This document shows, piece by piece, positions 8,885 to 17,669 of a stretch of 64,000 bases of DNA. The stretch covers positions 1 through 64,000 of the forward strand of contig NZ_FRCS01000014.1 of the NCBI RefSeq assembly GCF_900143005.1, given 5' to 3'. Position 1 is the first letter of the stretch, and each line of letters opens with the position of its first letter. The notes under the pieces are model-generated. The model was not told the origin of the DNA. It saw only the letters and a program-made list of their open reading frames with translations, and made no database searches. Origin of the DNA: Cryptosporangium aurantiacum (lineage in GTDB: Bacteria; Actinomycetota; Actinomycetes; Mycobacteriales; Cryptosporangiaceae). Position numbers and translations under genes: made by a program.

Positions 8885-9402
8885 GATGGCCTCCTGTTTC
8901 CGACGACGCTCGCCTGGGCGGAGACGCGTAATCGCGCCAGCCCCCGGCTCGCGTGACCGCGGACGGTGGCCGGCGAGCAACCGAGCAGTTCGCCGATCGC
9001 CGTGTCGTCCAGGTCCTCGTAGAACCGCAGGAACAGCACCGCGCGCTGCCGCCGGGGCAGCGTCGCCAGCAGCGTGCCGAGCGCGTCCCGGTCGACCAGC
9101 GCGTCGGCGGGGTCGCGGGACACGGGTTCAGGACCGACGGCGTCCATCGCCGGTACTTCGCTGGACGACCGTCTCCGGCGCCAGGACAGGTACTGCCGCA
9201 ACACCGCCTTACGGACGTACGGACCCGGCTGCTCGACCCGCCGGATCCGGTCCCACCGCCGGTGGACCTTGACCAGCGCCTCCTGGACCAGATCCTCGGC
9301 CAGGTGGTGGTCGCCGGTCAGGACGTAGGTGAACCGCAGCAGCGCGGCACCGTCGGCGGCCACGTAGGAGTCGAACGACTCCCCGTCGGGTTTCATCGGC
9401 AC
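8881..9402 (-). CDS. SigE-family (SigE70-type) RNA polymerase sigma factor
   Basis: This 173-residue group 4 sigma factor has region 2 with FTYVLTGDHHLAEDLVQEAL (about residues 24-43) and WDRIRRVEQPGPYVRKAV. Region 4 is LPRRQRAVLFLRFYEDLDD followed by the helix-turn-helix AIGELLGCSPATVRGHASRG. It directs polymerase to a small stress or envelope regulon. The GTG at 9402 is chosen over the ATG at 9396 because GGAGG lies six bases before the GTG. The stop overlaps the next gene. A conserved 12-base element lies 39 bases upstream (9441-9452), suggesting autoregulation. Confidence 0.9.
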   Translation of the reverse strand: MPMKPDGESFDSYVAADGAALLRFTYVLTGDHHLAEDLVQEALVKVHRRWDRIRRVEQPGPYVRKAVLRQYLSWRRRRSSSEVPAMDAVGPEPVSRDPADALVDRDALGTLLATLPRRQRAVLFLRFYEDLDDTAIGELLGCSPATVRGHASRGLARLRVSAQASVVGNRRPS

Positions 9403-9440
9403 CTGTCTCCTCCCCTGTCGTCAGTAAGACGCCGGGACGA

Positions 9441-9452
9441 GACGAATCTGTG
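9441..9452 (-). promoter_or_regulatory. candidate SigE-type promoter element
   Basis: On the minus strand this reads CACAGATTCGTC. The identical 12 bases lie 55 bp before the zinc-peptidase lipoprotein gene (59045-59056, minus). CGTC is a typical -10 core for ECF-like sigma factors. Position before the sigma gene's own start suggests autoregulation; this is inferred from only two copies. Confidence 0.45.
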
Positions 9453-9484
9453 CGGCTCCGATGAAAATGCTTCACGGACAGGGG

Positions 9485-11044
9485 TCAGCGCGCCGCGGCG
9501 AGGCCGGTGAGGAACGCGTCCCGGCACCGGGCGAACGCGCCGTGGCGGTTGACGAGAATGCGCCGCGGTGACGGCGTTCCGGACGCGAACCAGACGACCA
9601 GGAACAGGACGCTGAACCCGGCCCCGGTGCCCGCCGAGATCGCGATCGTCGCGACCAGCCCGACCCGATGATCGCCGTCCAGCACGGAGATACCCGCGGA
9701 CACCAGCGCCATCAGGAACATCCCGGCCGCGACGCTGACGACCGGCGGCACCCACGGTGACAGCAACCGCTGCGCCAGCTGCCACCAGACGAGGTCGCGC
9801 TGCCCGTGCAGGTGGAGATCGACGGCCAGGTAGGTCAGCCACCGGGTCGCCTTCGCGACGTCCGGCGGCCGGTAGAACCGCGGACCGGTCTCGTCCGGTG
9901 CCGGTGCCTCGGCGTAGGCGGCTTCGATCACCTGATCGAGCACGTAGTCCTCGACGTCGTACCGTGACTCGTACACGTGCTGTTTCAGCAGATCGGCCGG
10001 TCGGCCGCCGAGTCGCTGGTAGACGCTCCGCGCCAGCGACACCATCAGCGGCGTCGACATCATCTGGCCGACCGGCGACTGCGGATTCGCGCGGAGCTCG
10101 GCGTAGACGTCGTCCCAGCTCACCTCGGGCGGCCACGGCACGTCCTGCAGGTAGCGAATGACGTCCTCGACCGCGACCGGCTCGACCCGCACCACCGGCG
10201 CCTGGTGCAGGGTCGGCGACCCACCGGCGATCAGGTCCGCGTACTCGGCCGCCCGGCAGGTCAGCACGACGCCCCGGCCCTGCCGGATCGACTCGTTGGT
10301 GCGCTGCACGGCGGTCCGCCGGCCGGATTCCCGCATCTCGTCCAGCCCGTCGATGACCGGGATCACGAGGTTCTCCGCGAGCAGCGCGTCGATCGCCTCG
10401 CGTTTGAAGCCGTAGTAGGTGTCCGCGACCGCCTGCGCGACCCATTCGTCGAGCTTCGGCGTGGCGATCGGATCCCAGGACGAGGCCGAGAGCAGCACCG
10501 GGACCGGGCCGCCCTCGGGCCGGGACTTCACGATGCCGAGCGTCAGCAGGATCGCCAGCACGGTCTTGCCGGATCCCGGCTCCCCCACCAGTACCATCCG
10601 CCGCCCGGCGAGCTGGTCGAAGCTCTCGGCCATCCGCTGGACGGCCGCGTCGAAGTCCCCGTCGAGCCGGCCGCTCAGCCGGAGCGTGACGGCCGCACCT
10701 TCCGGTCCGTCCGCGGTGCGTTCGGTCATCCAGCTCAGCGGGAGCACGCCGTGGTCCCGCAGCCCCCTGGCGCGGGACTCGGAGAGCCACTCCTTCTCCA
10801 CGGTCCGGGCCAGATCGTCCGCGAGCGCGGCGACCGGACGCGACGCTCCGCCGGGTTGCTGGCGGAGGAACGACGCGGTGTCGTACGCGAACGTGACCGA
10901 CGCGAGCAGCAGGCCCACCACACTGGCCGGCTCGACGGTCCCGCGCACGGCGGACACCACGACCCACCCGATGCAGGCCAGAACGGCGGATCCCAGTACG
11001 ACGAACGCAACCCGGCGAACAGCGTCTCGCCACCGCTGCGTCAA
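9485..11044 (-). CDS. membrane-embedded NACHT-domain NTPase (STAND class)
   Basis: This 519-residue protein has two N-terminal membrane helices (about 10-30 and 40-58). A NACHT NTPase domain follows, with Walker A GEPGSGKT at 154-161, Walker B VIDGLDEM at 230-237 and the sensor-like LTCRAAEY at 261-268. Two further membrane helices lie at about 433-455 and 461-487. STAND NTPases are signal-driven switches. No leucine-rich, WD40 or TPR sensor repeats and no obvious effector nuclease are present, so the membrane parts may be the sensor or effector. The start is TTG at 11044; an in-frame TAG two codons upstream excludes anything longer, and AGGGG lies six bases before it. Confidence 0.75.
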   Translation of the reverse strand: MTQRWRDAVRRVAFVVLGSAVLACIGWVVVSAVRGTVEPASVVGLLLASVTFAYDTASFLRQQPGGASRPVAALADDLARTVEKEWLSESRARGLRDHGVLPLSWMTERTADGPEGAAVTLRLSGRLDGDFDAAVQRMAESFDQLAGRRMVLVGEPGSGKTVLAILLTLGIVKSRPEGGPVPVLLSASSWDPIATPKLDEWVAQAVADTYYGFKREAIDALLAENLVIPVIDGLDEMRESGRRTAVQRTNESIRQGRGVVLTCRAAEYADLIAGGSPTLHQAPVVRVEPVAVEDVIRYLQDVPWPPEVSWDDVYAELRANPQSPVGQMMSTPLMVSLARSVYQRLGGRPADLLKQHVYESRYDVEDYVLDQVIEAAYAEAPAPDETGPRFYRPPDVAKATRWLTYLAVDLHLHGQRDLVWWQLAQRLLSPWVPPVVSVAAGMFLMALVSAGISVLDGDHRVGLVATIAISAGTGAGFSVLFLVVWFASGTPSPRRILVNRHGAFARCRDAFLTGLAAAR

Positions 11045-11135
11045 CGGCTACCCCTGATGTGCATGTACCCCCCTGCGGTCGGACGTCGCAACTGTAGAGA
11101 CGCCGACGACCGACCGCGACCGCCATCCGGCGGGG

Positions 11136-11243
11136 TTACTGGAACAGCTTTGCGGCGGTGATCAGGGTCTGGACGACGCCGTAGCCGAGCAGCACCGTGA
11201 CCAGGAGCCAGGAGATCACCAGCCGTACCGTCTGCCCGTTCAT
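11136..11243 (-). CDS. MFS transporter small subunit (35 residues)
   Basis: This tiny gene encodes one membrane helix (VISWLLVTVLLGYGVVQTL) with short polar ends. Its ATG at 11243 overlaps the stop of the OFA-type transporter (ATGA), and an AGGAGG lies inside the end of that gene. Short proteins of this shape, annotated as an MFS transporter small subunit, follow OFA-type carriers in many actinomycetes. The role is probably assembly or stability of the carrier. The residue pattern and coupling are seen; the function is family knowledge and inference. Confidence 0.8.
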   Translation of the reverse strand: MNGQTVRLVISWLLVTVLLGYGVVQTLITAAKLFQ

Positions 11244-12670
11244 GCGGTGGCCTCCTTCGTCTCAGCCGGTTGCGCCTCGGCGTCCGCGGTGGGTTCGGGC
11301 GGTGCGGTTTCCTCGTGGTGGCGCTCCGGGACCGGGCGGATCAGCAGGTTCGCGATGAAGCCGATCGCCAGCACCCCGACCATCGTGAAGAGCGCCGGCC
11401 GGTACGCCGACGAGGTGAGCGAACCCGGCTCACCCTGGGCGTCCAGAAAGCCGTTGACGATCAGCGGACCGGCGACGCCGGCCGCCGACCAGGCAGTGAG
11501 CAACCGACCGTGGATCGCACCGACCTGGAACGTGCCGAACAGGTCGCGCAGGTAGGCGGGGACCGTCGCGAACCCACCGCCGTAGAACGACAGAATGATG
11601 CCCGCGAGCAGCACGAACAGCCAGGTGGCCGTGTCGCCGACCGAGGCCAGCAACGCGTACAGGACCATCCCGACGCCCAGGTACATCATGTAGATCCGCT
11701 TGCGCCCGACGACGTCGGAGGTCGAGGACCAGACGAACCGGCCGGCCATGTTGAACAGCGAGAGGACGCCGACGAACCCGGCAGCGGCCGAGACGCCGAC
11801 CGTGGAGGCGTCGCCCTCCCGGAAGAAGTCCTGGATCATCGGGCTGGCCTGCTCGAGAATGCCGATGCCCGCGGTGACGTTGCAGAACAGCACGATCCAC
11901 AGCAGCCAGAACGAGCGGGTCTTGATCGCGTTCGCCGCCGAGACGCTCGCGGTGGTCACCAGCGGCTTGGCCGCGACCGTCGCCGGGTCGAAGCCCGCAG
12001 GTCGCCAGCCCTCCGGTGGAACCCTCACGTTCACGACGCCGAACATCATGATCGCGAAGTAGCCGATGCCGAGCGTCACGAACAGCAGCACCAGCGCGCG
12101 GCCGTCGGCGATCGAGGACGCGACCGACGGGTCGTACCCGGGGTCGTAGAAGGACATCAGCTGGCGGGAGAGCGGGCTGGCGATCAGCGCGCCGCCGCCG
12201 AAGCCCATGATCGCCAGGCCGGTGGCCAGGCCGGGCCGGTCCGGGAACCACTTGATCAGCGTCGACACCGGCGAGATGTAGCCGATCCCGAGGCCGATGC
12301 CGCCGAGGACGCCGTACCCCAGGTAGAGCAGCCAGAGCTGCTCGGTGGCGATGCCGAGCGCGCCGACCAGGAAGCCGGTGCCCCAGAAGCAGGCCGAGAC
12401 GAACATCGCCTTCCGCGGTCCGTTCGTCTCCACCCAGGTGCCGCCGACGGCGGCGGATAGGCCGAGCATCACGATCGCGATGCTGAAGATGATGCCGATC
12501 GCGGTCTGGCTGACGTCGAAGTGGGCGATCAACGAGTTCTTGTAGACGCTGGTCGCGTAGGCCTGGCCGATGCAGAGGTGGACGGACAGGGCGGCCGGTG
12601 GGATCAGCCAGCGGTTGAACCCCGCGGGCGCCACCGTGTGCCGGCGATCGAGTGCCGATAACAGAGACAA
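11240..12670 (-). CDS. OFA-type MFS transporter (oxalate/formate antiporter family)
   Basis: This 476-residue carrier has 12 predicted helices. Family features are NRWLIPPAALSVHLCIGQAY in helix 1, YISPVSTLIKWFPDRPGLATG near residue 145 and NMAGRFVWSSTSDVVGRK near 300. OFA proteins exchange oxalate, formate or other small carboxylates across the membrane. A TTG start at 12670 is chosen: GAGGAGG lies five bases before it and the family N-terminus begins soon after, although the frame is open further upstream. It is coupled to the 35-residue small subunit downstream. The substrate is not determined. Confidence 0.85.
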   Translation of the reverse strand: MSLLSALDRRHTVAPAGFNRWLIPPAALSVHLCIGQAYATSVYKNSLIAHFDVSQTAIGIIFSIAIVMLGLSAAVGGTWVETNGPRKAMFVSACFWGTGFLVGALGIATEQLWLLYLGYGVLGGIGLGIGYISPVSTLIKWFPDRPGLATGLAIMGFGGGALIASPLSRQLMSFYDPGYDPSVASSIADGRALVLLFVTLGIGYFAIMMFGVVNVRVPPEGWRPAGFDPATVAAKPLVTTASVSAANAIKTRSFWLLWIVLFCNVTAGIGILEQASPMIQDFFREGDASTVGVSAAAGFVGVLSLFNMAGRFVWSSTSDVVGRKRIYMMYLGVGMVLYALLASVGDTATWLFVLLAGIILSFYGGGFATVPAYLRDLFGTFQVGAIHGRLLTAWSAAGVAGPLIVNGFLDAQGEPGSLTSSAYRPALFTMVGVLAIGFIANLLIRPVPERHHEETAPPEPTADAEAQPAETKEATA

Positions 12671-12845
12671 AGCGCCCTCCTCGGCGAGGGGTGAGCGGCG
12701 ACGGACGGCCGATGCTAGGACGAATACGGCGATAGGAGTACCGATTCGTTTCGCTGTGCGACACTGCCCCGGCGCCGCGCTCCTCATCCCGGTTCGGCGC
12801 CGAACGGTGTGCTCCGCGCGCCGAGCGGTTGGTGGGCTGAGCGGG

Positions 12846-14153
12846 CTAGGCGCGCTGGCCGCGCAGGGCCGCGCGCAGATCGTCGGCCAGGCCGGGCGGC
12901 GGGTTCCGGTCGTGGGACACCAGCATCGTGTGGACCGCTTCCCGCAGCACCTCGCTGAACAGCGCGTAGTGCGGTGACCGCGGCCGCAGCCGGGCATGCT
13001 GCACTGCGGCCAGCAGCACCTCCGCGTACGGGACCGCGCTGTCGCGGTAGACGACCTCCCTGGTCGCGGCGAAGCCTCCACGCTCGAACAGCGTCCGCTG
13101 GCTGTTGGTGTCGGTGAGGAAGTCGATCAGCGCGCGAGCCGCCCGGGGGTGTTCACTGCGCTCGGCGATCGCCAGATTCTGCCCGCCCAGGACGCTCGCC
13201 CACGGCAGCCGCGACACCCCGATGCGGAACGGGGCGGGCCGGTCCTCGGCGGACCCGGTGAGAGCCCGGTAGGCCAGCGGCCAGTTCCGGAGAAACATCG
13301 CGTTCCCGTCCCGGAACGCCGCCGTGCTCGCGTCCTCGGTGTAGCTCGGGGACTCCGGGTCGATGTGCCCGTCGACCAGCCCGTCGACCAGGTGTCGCAG
13401 CCCTTGGGTGGCCGCGGGCGAGTCGATGCGGACGTCTCCGTCGTCGTCGACGACCTCACCGCCGGCGGCCCAGACCGCCTCCAGCGTATTCACGGTCAGC
13501 GCCTCGTAGTTGCCGAGTTGCGTCACGAGCCCGACCGTCGGGCCCGCTCGCTGCTCGGGGTTTCCCTTCAGTTGCCCGCTGATCGCGGAATCCATCGCGC
13601 CCCAGTCCGCCGGCACGCCCGGGGCGTAGTCGAGGTGCCGGTAGAGCAGCGCGGCGTCGGTGTTGAACGGCAGCGCCCAGAGCCTGCCGTTGTACTCGCA
13701 GGTCGACAGCGGGCCGGGCAGGAACGCGTCCCGGTCGACGCCGTCCTCGGACAGCGGCCGGAGGAGGTCGGCTTCGGCGAACTCGGGGACGTAGGCCACG
13801 TCGAGGTTGAGGATGTCGACGTCGCCGCCGTCCCCGGCGGCGCGGGCGAGCATCTCGCTGCGTTCGGCGTCCGCGATCGACCGCACCTCCTCGACCCGAG
13901 CCGGATTCCCCCGATGCAGCTCGTTCCACTTCCCGATGAGTTCTTTGCGCTGCGCACCGGCGCTGTCGTCACGTCCGCTGAGGATGACCAGCTCACCGGC
14001 CTCCCACGATCGGTCGGCCCGCTGTACCACCACGACGATGGCGGTGGCGAAGAACAGCACCCCGATCACGGCCGCGGTGACGACGGCCCGCCGGGACGGT
14101 CGTGCGGGCGGCGGGACGGCCTCCTCGGGCGCGTCAGTCTCCATCGGTGCCAC
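12846..14153 (-). CDS. membrane-anchored extracellular solute-binding protein
   Basis: This 435-residue protein has an N-terminal proline-rich cytosolic segment, one membrane helix (about residues 24-44) and an extracellular domain of the family 1 (sugar-type) binding fold. Examples are the segments LVILSGRDDSAGAQRKELIG, NGRLWALPFNTDAALLY and ALIDFLTDTNSQRTLFERGG. There is no lipobox Cys, so it is held by an uncleaved helix rather than lipid, and no ABC permease is nearby. The GTG at 14153 overlaps the end of the VWA gene by 20 bases, so the two are coupled and probably work together. A sensory rather than transport role is inference. Confidence 0.8.
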   Translation of the reverse strand: MAPMETDAPEEAVPPPARPSRRAVVTAAVIGVLFFATAIVVVVQRADRSWEAGELVILSGRDDSAGAQRKELIGKWNELHRGNPARVEEVRSIADAERSEMLARAAGDGGDVDILNLDVAYVPEFAEADLLRPLSEDGVDRDAFLPGPLSTCEYNGRLWALPFNTDAALLYRHLDYAPGVPADWGAMDSAISGQLKGNPEQRAGPTVGLVTQLGNYEALTVNTLEAVWAAGGEVVDDDGDVRIDSPAATQGLRHLVDGLVDGHIDPESPSYTEDASTAAFRDGNAMFLRNWPLAYRALTGSAEDRPAPFRIGVSRLPWASVLGGQNLAIAERSEHPRAARALIDFLTDTNSQRTLFERGGFAATREVVYRDSAVPYAEVLLAAVQHARLRPRSPHYALFSEVLREAVHTMLVSHDRNPPPGLADDLRAALRGQRA

Positions 14154-16200
14154 CCCCCACCGCGGCGAACAAACCGACCAGCGTCGGGGCGAGGGTCTGC
14201 GGCTCGGCGTCCACGCACCGGCCGCCGGTATTGTCCGCCAGCATGTGCAACGCCGGACCCGCGCAGTCCGCCTCGCCCAGCGCGACCACCGAGACGCGAA
14301 TCTTCGACCCGATCGCCTCGGACTTCAGCGCGTCGGGCCTCGGTCCGCGTTCGGTGTTCTCACCGTCGGTGATCACGATGAGCGACGTCACGCGATCCGG
14401 GTCCGGGGCGCCCAGTTCGGTCAGACCGTCGTCGACGGCCCGGTAGAGCGGTGTGCCGTCGCTCGGGCGGATGCGCTTCAGCTCCTTCTCGACGACCGCC
14501 GCGTTGTTTCGTGCGGGCACGGCGATCTTCACGATCAAGTCCGCTGACGCGCCGTCTGAGGAGAACGTCCGGAGACCGACCTCGTCCTGCTGGGCCACCT
14601 GCCCGAACGCGATCCGTAACGCGGCCGACGCCGCGTTGAACCGGGTCGATCGGCCGGTGCTGTCCAGTGTGTTCATCGACCCGGACGCGTCCAGCAGCAC
14701 CAGCGTCCGCGCCGGCCGATTCGCCTGCGCATACTTCTCCCTGGCGTCCTCGACGTGTGCGGTCTGCGGGCTCTTGCGGACGAACACCGCGTCGGGCCTG
14801 GCACCCCACTGCGTGACCAGTGGTTCGACGACCGGGACCGGGCCGTTCGCCTCCGACTCCGGACGTAACCCGAGGTCGGCCAGCGCGTCGAGTCCCTCGG
14901 CCGTACCCAGCCAGTCGCCCCACGCCCGCGCCGCACGGGTCTGCCGGTCGGTGCCGTCCGGCCACCGGAGCGACACGAACGGGTGGTCCAGCCCGGCGGT
15001 GTCGCTCGGGTACACGGCCACCAGCTTCGGGATGTCTGATTCCCTCGCCTGGGTCGGGCAGCGGTCCCCGAGCGGCAGTCCCTGGTTGTATCGGACGAGT
15101 TGCTGCTCGGTGAGGATGACCGCGCTGCGGTCGGTCGACGGCGCGGTGCGGCGCCGGCAGAGCAGCGCCGACGCGTCCCCGATCGGGTAACTGCCGCTGT
15201 CCAGGTCACGGCCGATCCGACGCTCCAGCGCCCGCAGGTCGATCTCGGTCTTCGCCTGCGCTTTCGCCTTCTCCAGGCTGCGATAGATCAACTCGGTGGC
15301 GATCTCGCCGGTCGCGGAACCGGTCGGGTCCGGCCGGACGATCGGGAGCTTCGCCTCGTCGGTCTCCGCCAGCAGCTCGGCCCAGGTGCGCTCGGTCCAC
15401 CGGCCGGCCGGACCCTCGGCGGCCAGCTCGGCCGGTATGCCGAGCACCACCGGTGTGGTGGCGAGCGCCCGCGTGCTGTCGACCGGCGATTTGCTGCCGG
15501 TGCGGTCCGCTTCCGCCCGCACGCGGGCGGGTTCCACCATGGAGTCCGGCAGCCAGACGTCCGGACGCGGGCCGATGTCACCGATGTCGCCGAGGCTCCA
15601 GCCGGACAGGAGCGTCCTGCGGACCTCCGCCGGGTCGGCCGCGTAGACGTACAGATCCGCGGCCCGGCAACCCTTCCGCGCGGCCGCGCTGGCCCGCTCG
15701 TACGCGGTGGCCAGCGCCGAGGTCGCCTCCAGGCTCTCCGGCGTCGTCAGCACGCGCAGCGGCGGTGGCGGACGGCAGCCGTACAGCTGGAAGTCCACGT
15801 AGGCGCGGACTCCCGGGATCGAGGCCGCGACGCTCAACGCGACGACCACGCCGAGCCCGGGGAGTAAGAACCGCCAGACCCACGACGGCTGCGCGCGCGG
15901 CTTCGGGAGTTTCGGGAGCTTCCACCCGGGTTTCAACTGCTTGAAGAGTGGGCGCAGCGCCGCGTACGTCGCCCCGGTCGCGGGGACGCCGCCCAGCATC
16001 GCGGCCAGGATGAGCACCAGCCACGCGACACCCGAGTCCGGCGTGTCGGTCGCCGCGGCCACCCCACCGATCGCACAGCTCGCGAGTACGAACGCCCCCA
16101 GGTACACCGGCCAGGGGATGACCGACTCGCGGTCATCGGTCTGGGGGGGGCGCGGTTCGCCGCCCGACGCAGGCGACGGGTCGGCACCGTTAGCCGTCAC
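14134..16200 (-). CDS. membrane protein with solute-binding-like and von Willebrand factor A domains
   Basis: This 688-residue protein has three helices (about 33-50, 58-80, 108-128). A binding-protein-like domain spans about 147-470 (RVLTTPESLEATSALATAYE at its start). A C-terminal VWA domain begins near 500 and has an intact MIDAS metal site: DASGSM at 504-509, DGT at 581-583 and TDG at 611-613. VWA domains bind protein partners through a metal ion. The GTG at 16200 has GGAGG six bases upstream. It is coupled to the binding protein at 12846-14153. The exact partner and output are unknown. Confidence 0.8.
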   Translation of the reverse strand: MTANGADPSPASGGEPRPPQTDDRESVIPWPVYLGAFVLASCAIGGVAAATDTPDSGVAWLVLILAAMLGGVPATGATYAALRPLFKQLKPGWKLPKLPKPRAQPSWVWRFLLPGLGVVVALSVAASIPGVRAYVDFQLYGCRPPPPLRVLTTPESLEATSALATAYERASAAARKGCRAADLYVYAADPAEVRRTLLSGWSLGDIGDIGPRPDVWLPDSMVEPARVRAEADRTGSKSPVDSTRALATTPVVLGIPAELAAEGPAGRWTERTWAELLAETDEAKLPIVRPDPTGSATGEIATELIYRSLEKAKAQAKTEIDLRALERRIGRDLDSGSYPIGDASALLCRRRTAPSTDRSAVILTEQQLVRYNQGLPLGDRCPTQARESDIPKLVAVYPSDTAGLDHPFVSLRWPDGTDRQTRAARAWGDWLGTAEGLDALADLGLRPESEANGPVPVVEPLVTQWGARPDAVFVRKSPQTAHVEDAREKYAQANRPARTLVLLDASGSMNTLDSTGRSTRFNAASAALRIAFGQVAQQDEVGLRTFSSDGASADLIVKIAVPARNNAAVVEKELKRIRPSDGTPLYRAVDDGLTELGAPDPDRVTSLIVITDGENTERGPRPDALKSEAIGSKIRVSVVALGEADCAGPALHMLADNTGGRCVDAEPQTLAPTLVGLFAAVGGGTDGD

Positions 16201-16396
16201 GGCAGTCCTCCCTGATCACCGTGGGTTGTCAGGATAAGACTGCACGTCAACGGATGTCGGCCCGCCCTCTGTGGAAGGTCGACCGCTGGTGCCCGTTCGG
16301 TCAACTCGATGCGGCTTTGTGTGGGAATCGTCCAACTGCCCCGGACGAGGCGCATGATCGCGAAAGGCAGGACACGAGACGAAGGGAGACAGCAAC

Positions 16397-17614
16397 GTGG
16401 CTGGCAACCAGGCCGTGGCCTATCTCGGACCGGGAAGGGTAACGGTCGAGTCCATCGACTACCCCGGGCTCGTCCTCAAGGACGGCCCGGGCGTCCACCC
16501 CGCCAACGTGGGCCGCAAGTGCGACCACGGCGTGATCCTCAAGGTCGTCTCGACCAACATCTGCGGTTCCGACCAGCACATGGTTCGCGGGCGCACCACC
16601 GCTCCGGCCGGGCTGGTGCTCGGCCACGAGATCACCGGCGAGGTGGTCGAAGCCGGGCGGGACGTCGAGTTCATCAAGGTCGGAGACCTCTGTTCGGTAC
16701 CGTTCAACATCGCTTGTGGCCGGTGCCGGATGTGCAAGGAAGGGCACACCGGGGTGTGCCTCAACGTCAACCCGGAGCGGCCCGGCTCCGCGTACGGCTA
16801 CGTCGACATGGGCGGCTGGGTCGGCGGCCAGGCCGAGTACGTGATGGTCCCGTACGCCGACTGGAACCTGCTGCGGTTCCCCGACAAGGCGCAGGCGATG
16901 GAGAAGATCCTCGACCTGACGATGCTGTCGGACATCTTCCCGACCGGGTACCACGGCGCGGTCACCGCCGGTGTCACCACCGGCTCCACCGTCTACGTCG
17001 CTGGCGCCGGACCGGTGGGGCTGGCGGCGGCCTACTCCGCGCTGCTGCTCGGCGCGGCCGTGGTCGTCGTCGGTGACCTGAACAAGGAGCGGCTGGAACA
17101 GGCCCGCAGCTTCGGCTGCGAGACCGTGGACCTCACCGAGGAGGGCACGCTCCCGGAGCGGCTGGAGCAGCTCCTCGGCGAACCGGAGGTCGACGCCGCG
17201 ATCGACGCGGTCGGGTTCGAGGCCCGCGGGCACGGCGCCGGGGCGGCCGAGGCACCCGCGACCGTGCTGAACTCGGTCATGGAGGTGACCAGGGCCGCCG
17301 GGCGGCTCGGCATCCCCGGCCTGTACGTGACCGGCGACCCGGGCGCGGTGGACGACGCGGCCAAGGAAGGCTCACTGTCGATCAGGATCGGCCTCGGGTG
17401 GGCGAAGTCGCACTCGTTCACCACCGGCCAGTGCCCGGTGATGCGGTACCACCGGCGGCTGATGCAGGCGATCCTGGCCGACCGGGCGCACATCGCCGAC
17501 GCCGTGAACGCGACCGTGATCCCGCTGTCCGAGGCGCCTCGGGGTTACGCCGAGTTCGACAGCGGCGTCGCCCGCAAGTTCGTCCTCGACCCGCACGGCC
17601 TGATCGGCCGCTGA
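16397..17614 (+). CDS. fdhA: glutathione-independent formaldehyde dehydrogenase
   Basis: This 405-residue zinc-dependent medium-chain dehydrogenase oxidises formaldehyde with tightly bound NAD. The catalytic zinc region is NICGSDQH followed by GHEITGEVVE. The structural-zinc lobe is CGRCRMCKEGHTGVC and the Rossmann turn is GAGPVGLAAA. The insert and C-terminal region match the Pseudomonas putida-type enzyme rather than the S-hydroxymethylglutathione enzyme, which fits actinomycetes lacking glutathione. The GTG at 16397 has GGGAG about nine bases upstream. It converges with an MftD-like gene across a strong hairpin. Some homologues act on other aldehydes, so the substrate is probable, not proven. 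Confidence 0.85.
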   Translation: MAGNQAVAYLGPGRVTVESIDYPGLVLKDGPGVHPANVGRKCDHGVILKVVSTNICGSDQHMVRGRTTAPAGLVLGHEITGEVVEAGRDVEFIKVGDLCSVPFNIACGRCRMCKEGHTGVCLNVNPERPGSAYGYVDMGGWVGGQAEYVMVPYADWNLLRFPDKAQAMEKILDLTMLSDIFPTGYHGAVTAGVTTGSTVYVAGAGPVGLAAAYSALLLGAAVVVVGDLNKERLEQARSFGCETVDLTEEGTLPERLEQLLGEPEVDAAIDAVGFEARGHGAGAAEAPATVLNSVMEVTRAAGRLGIPGLYVTGDPGAVDDAAKEGSLSIRIGLGWAKSHSFTTGQCPVMRYHRRLMQAILADRAHIADAVNATVIPLSEAPRGYAEFDSGVARKFVLDPHGLIGR

Positions 17615-17620
17615 CTCAGT

Positions 17621-17662
17621 TGCGAAGACCTGCGTGGGCTACGGCCCGCGCAGGTCTTCGCA
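17621..17662. terminator. strong hairpin with UACG tetraloop
   Basis: 19-base arms (left TGCGAAGACCTGCGTGGGC, 17621-17639; right 17644-17662) pair with a single G-U wobble around the loop TACG at 17640-17643. In RNA this is a C(UACG)G tetraloop, one of the most stable known. It lies between the converging stops at 17614 and 17670. Confidence 0.85.
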
Positions 17663-17669
17663 CAGCGGG

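Noticed and set aside
7751-9402. Toxin-antitoxin reading of the two GTGA-overlapping genes
   Set aside because: The upstream protein has clear sigma regions 2 and 4 and the downstream one a membrane helix; a sigma/partner pair explains them better.
9485-11044. Calling the NACHT gene an antiphage defence system
   Set aside because: No effector domain, no neighbouring defence genes and no mobile-element context were seen; kept as a signalling candidate only.
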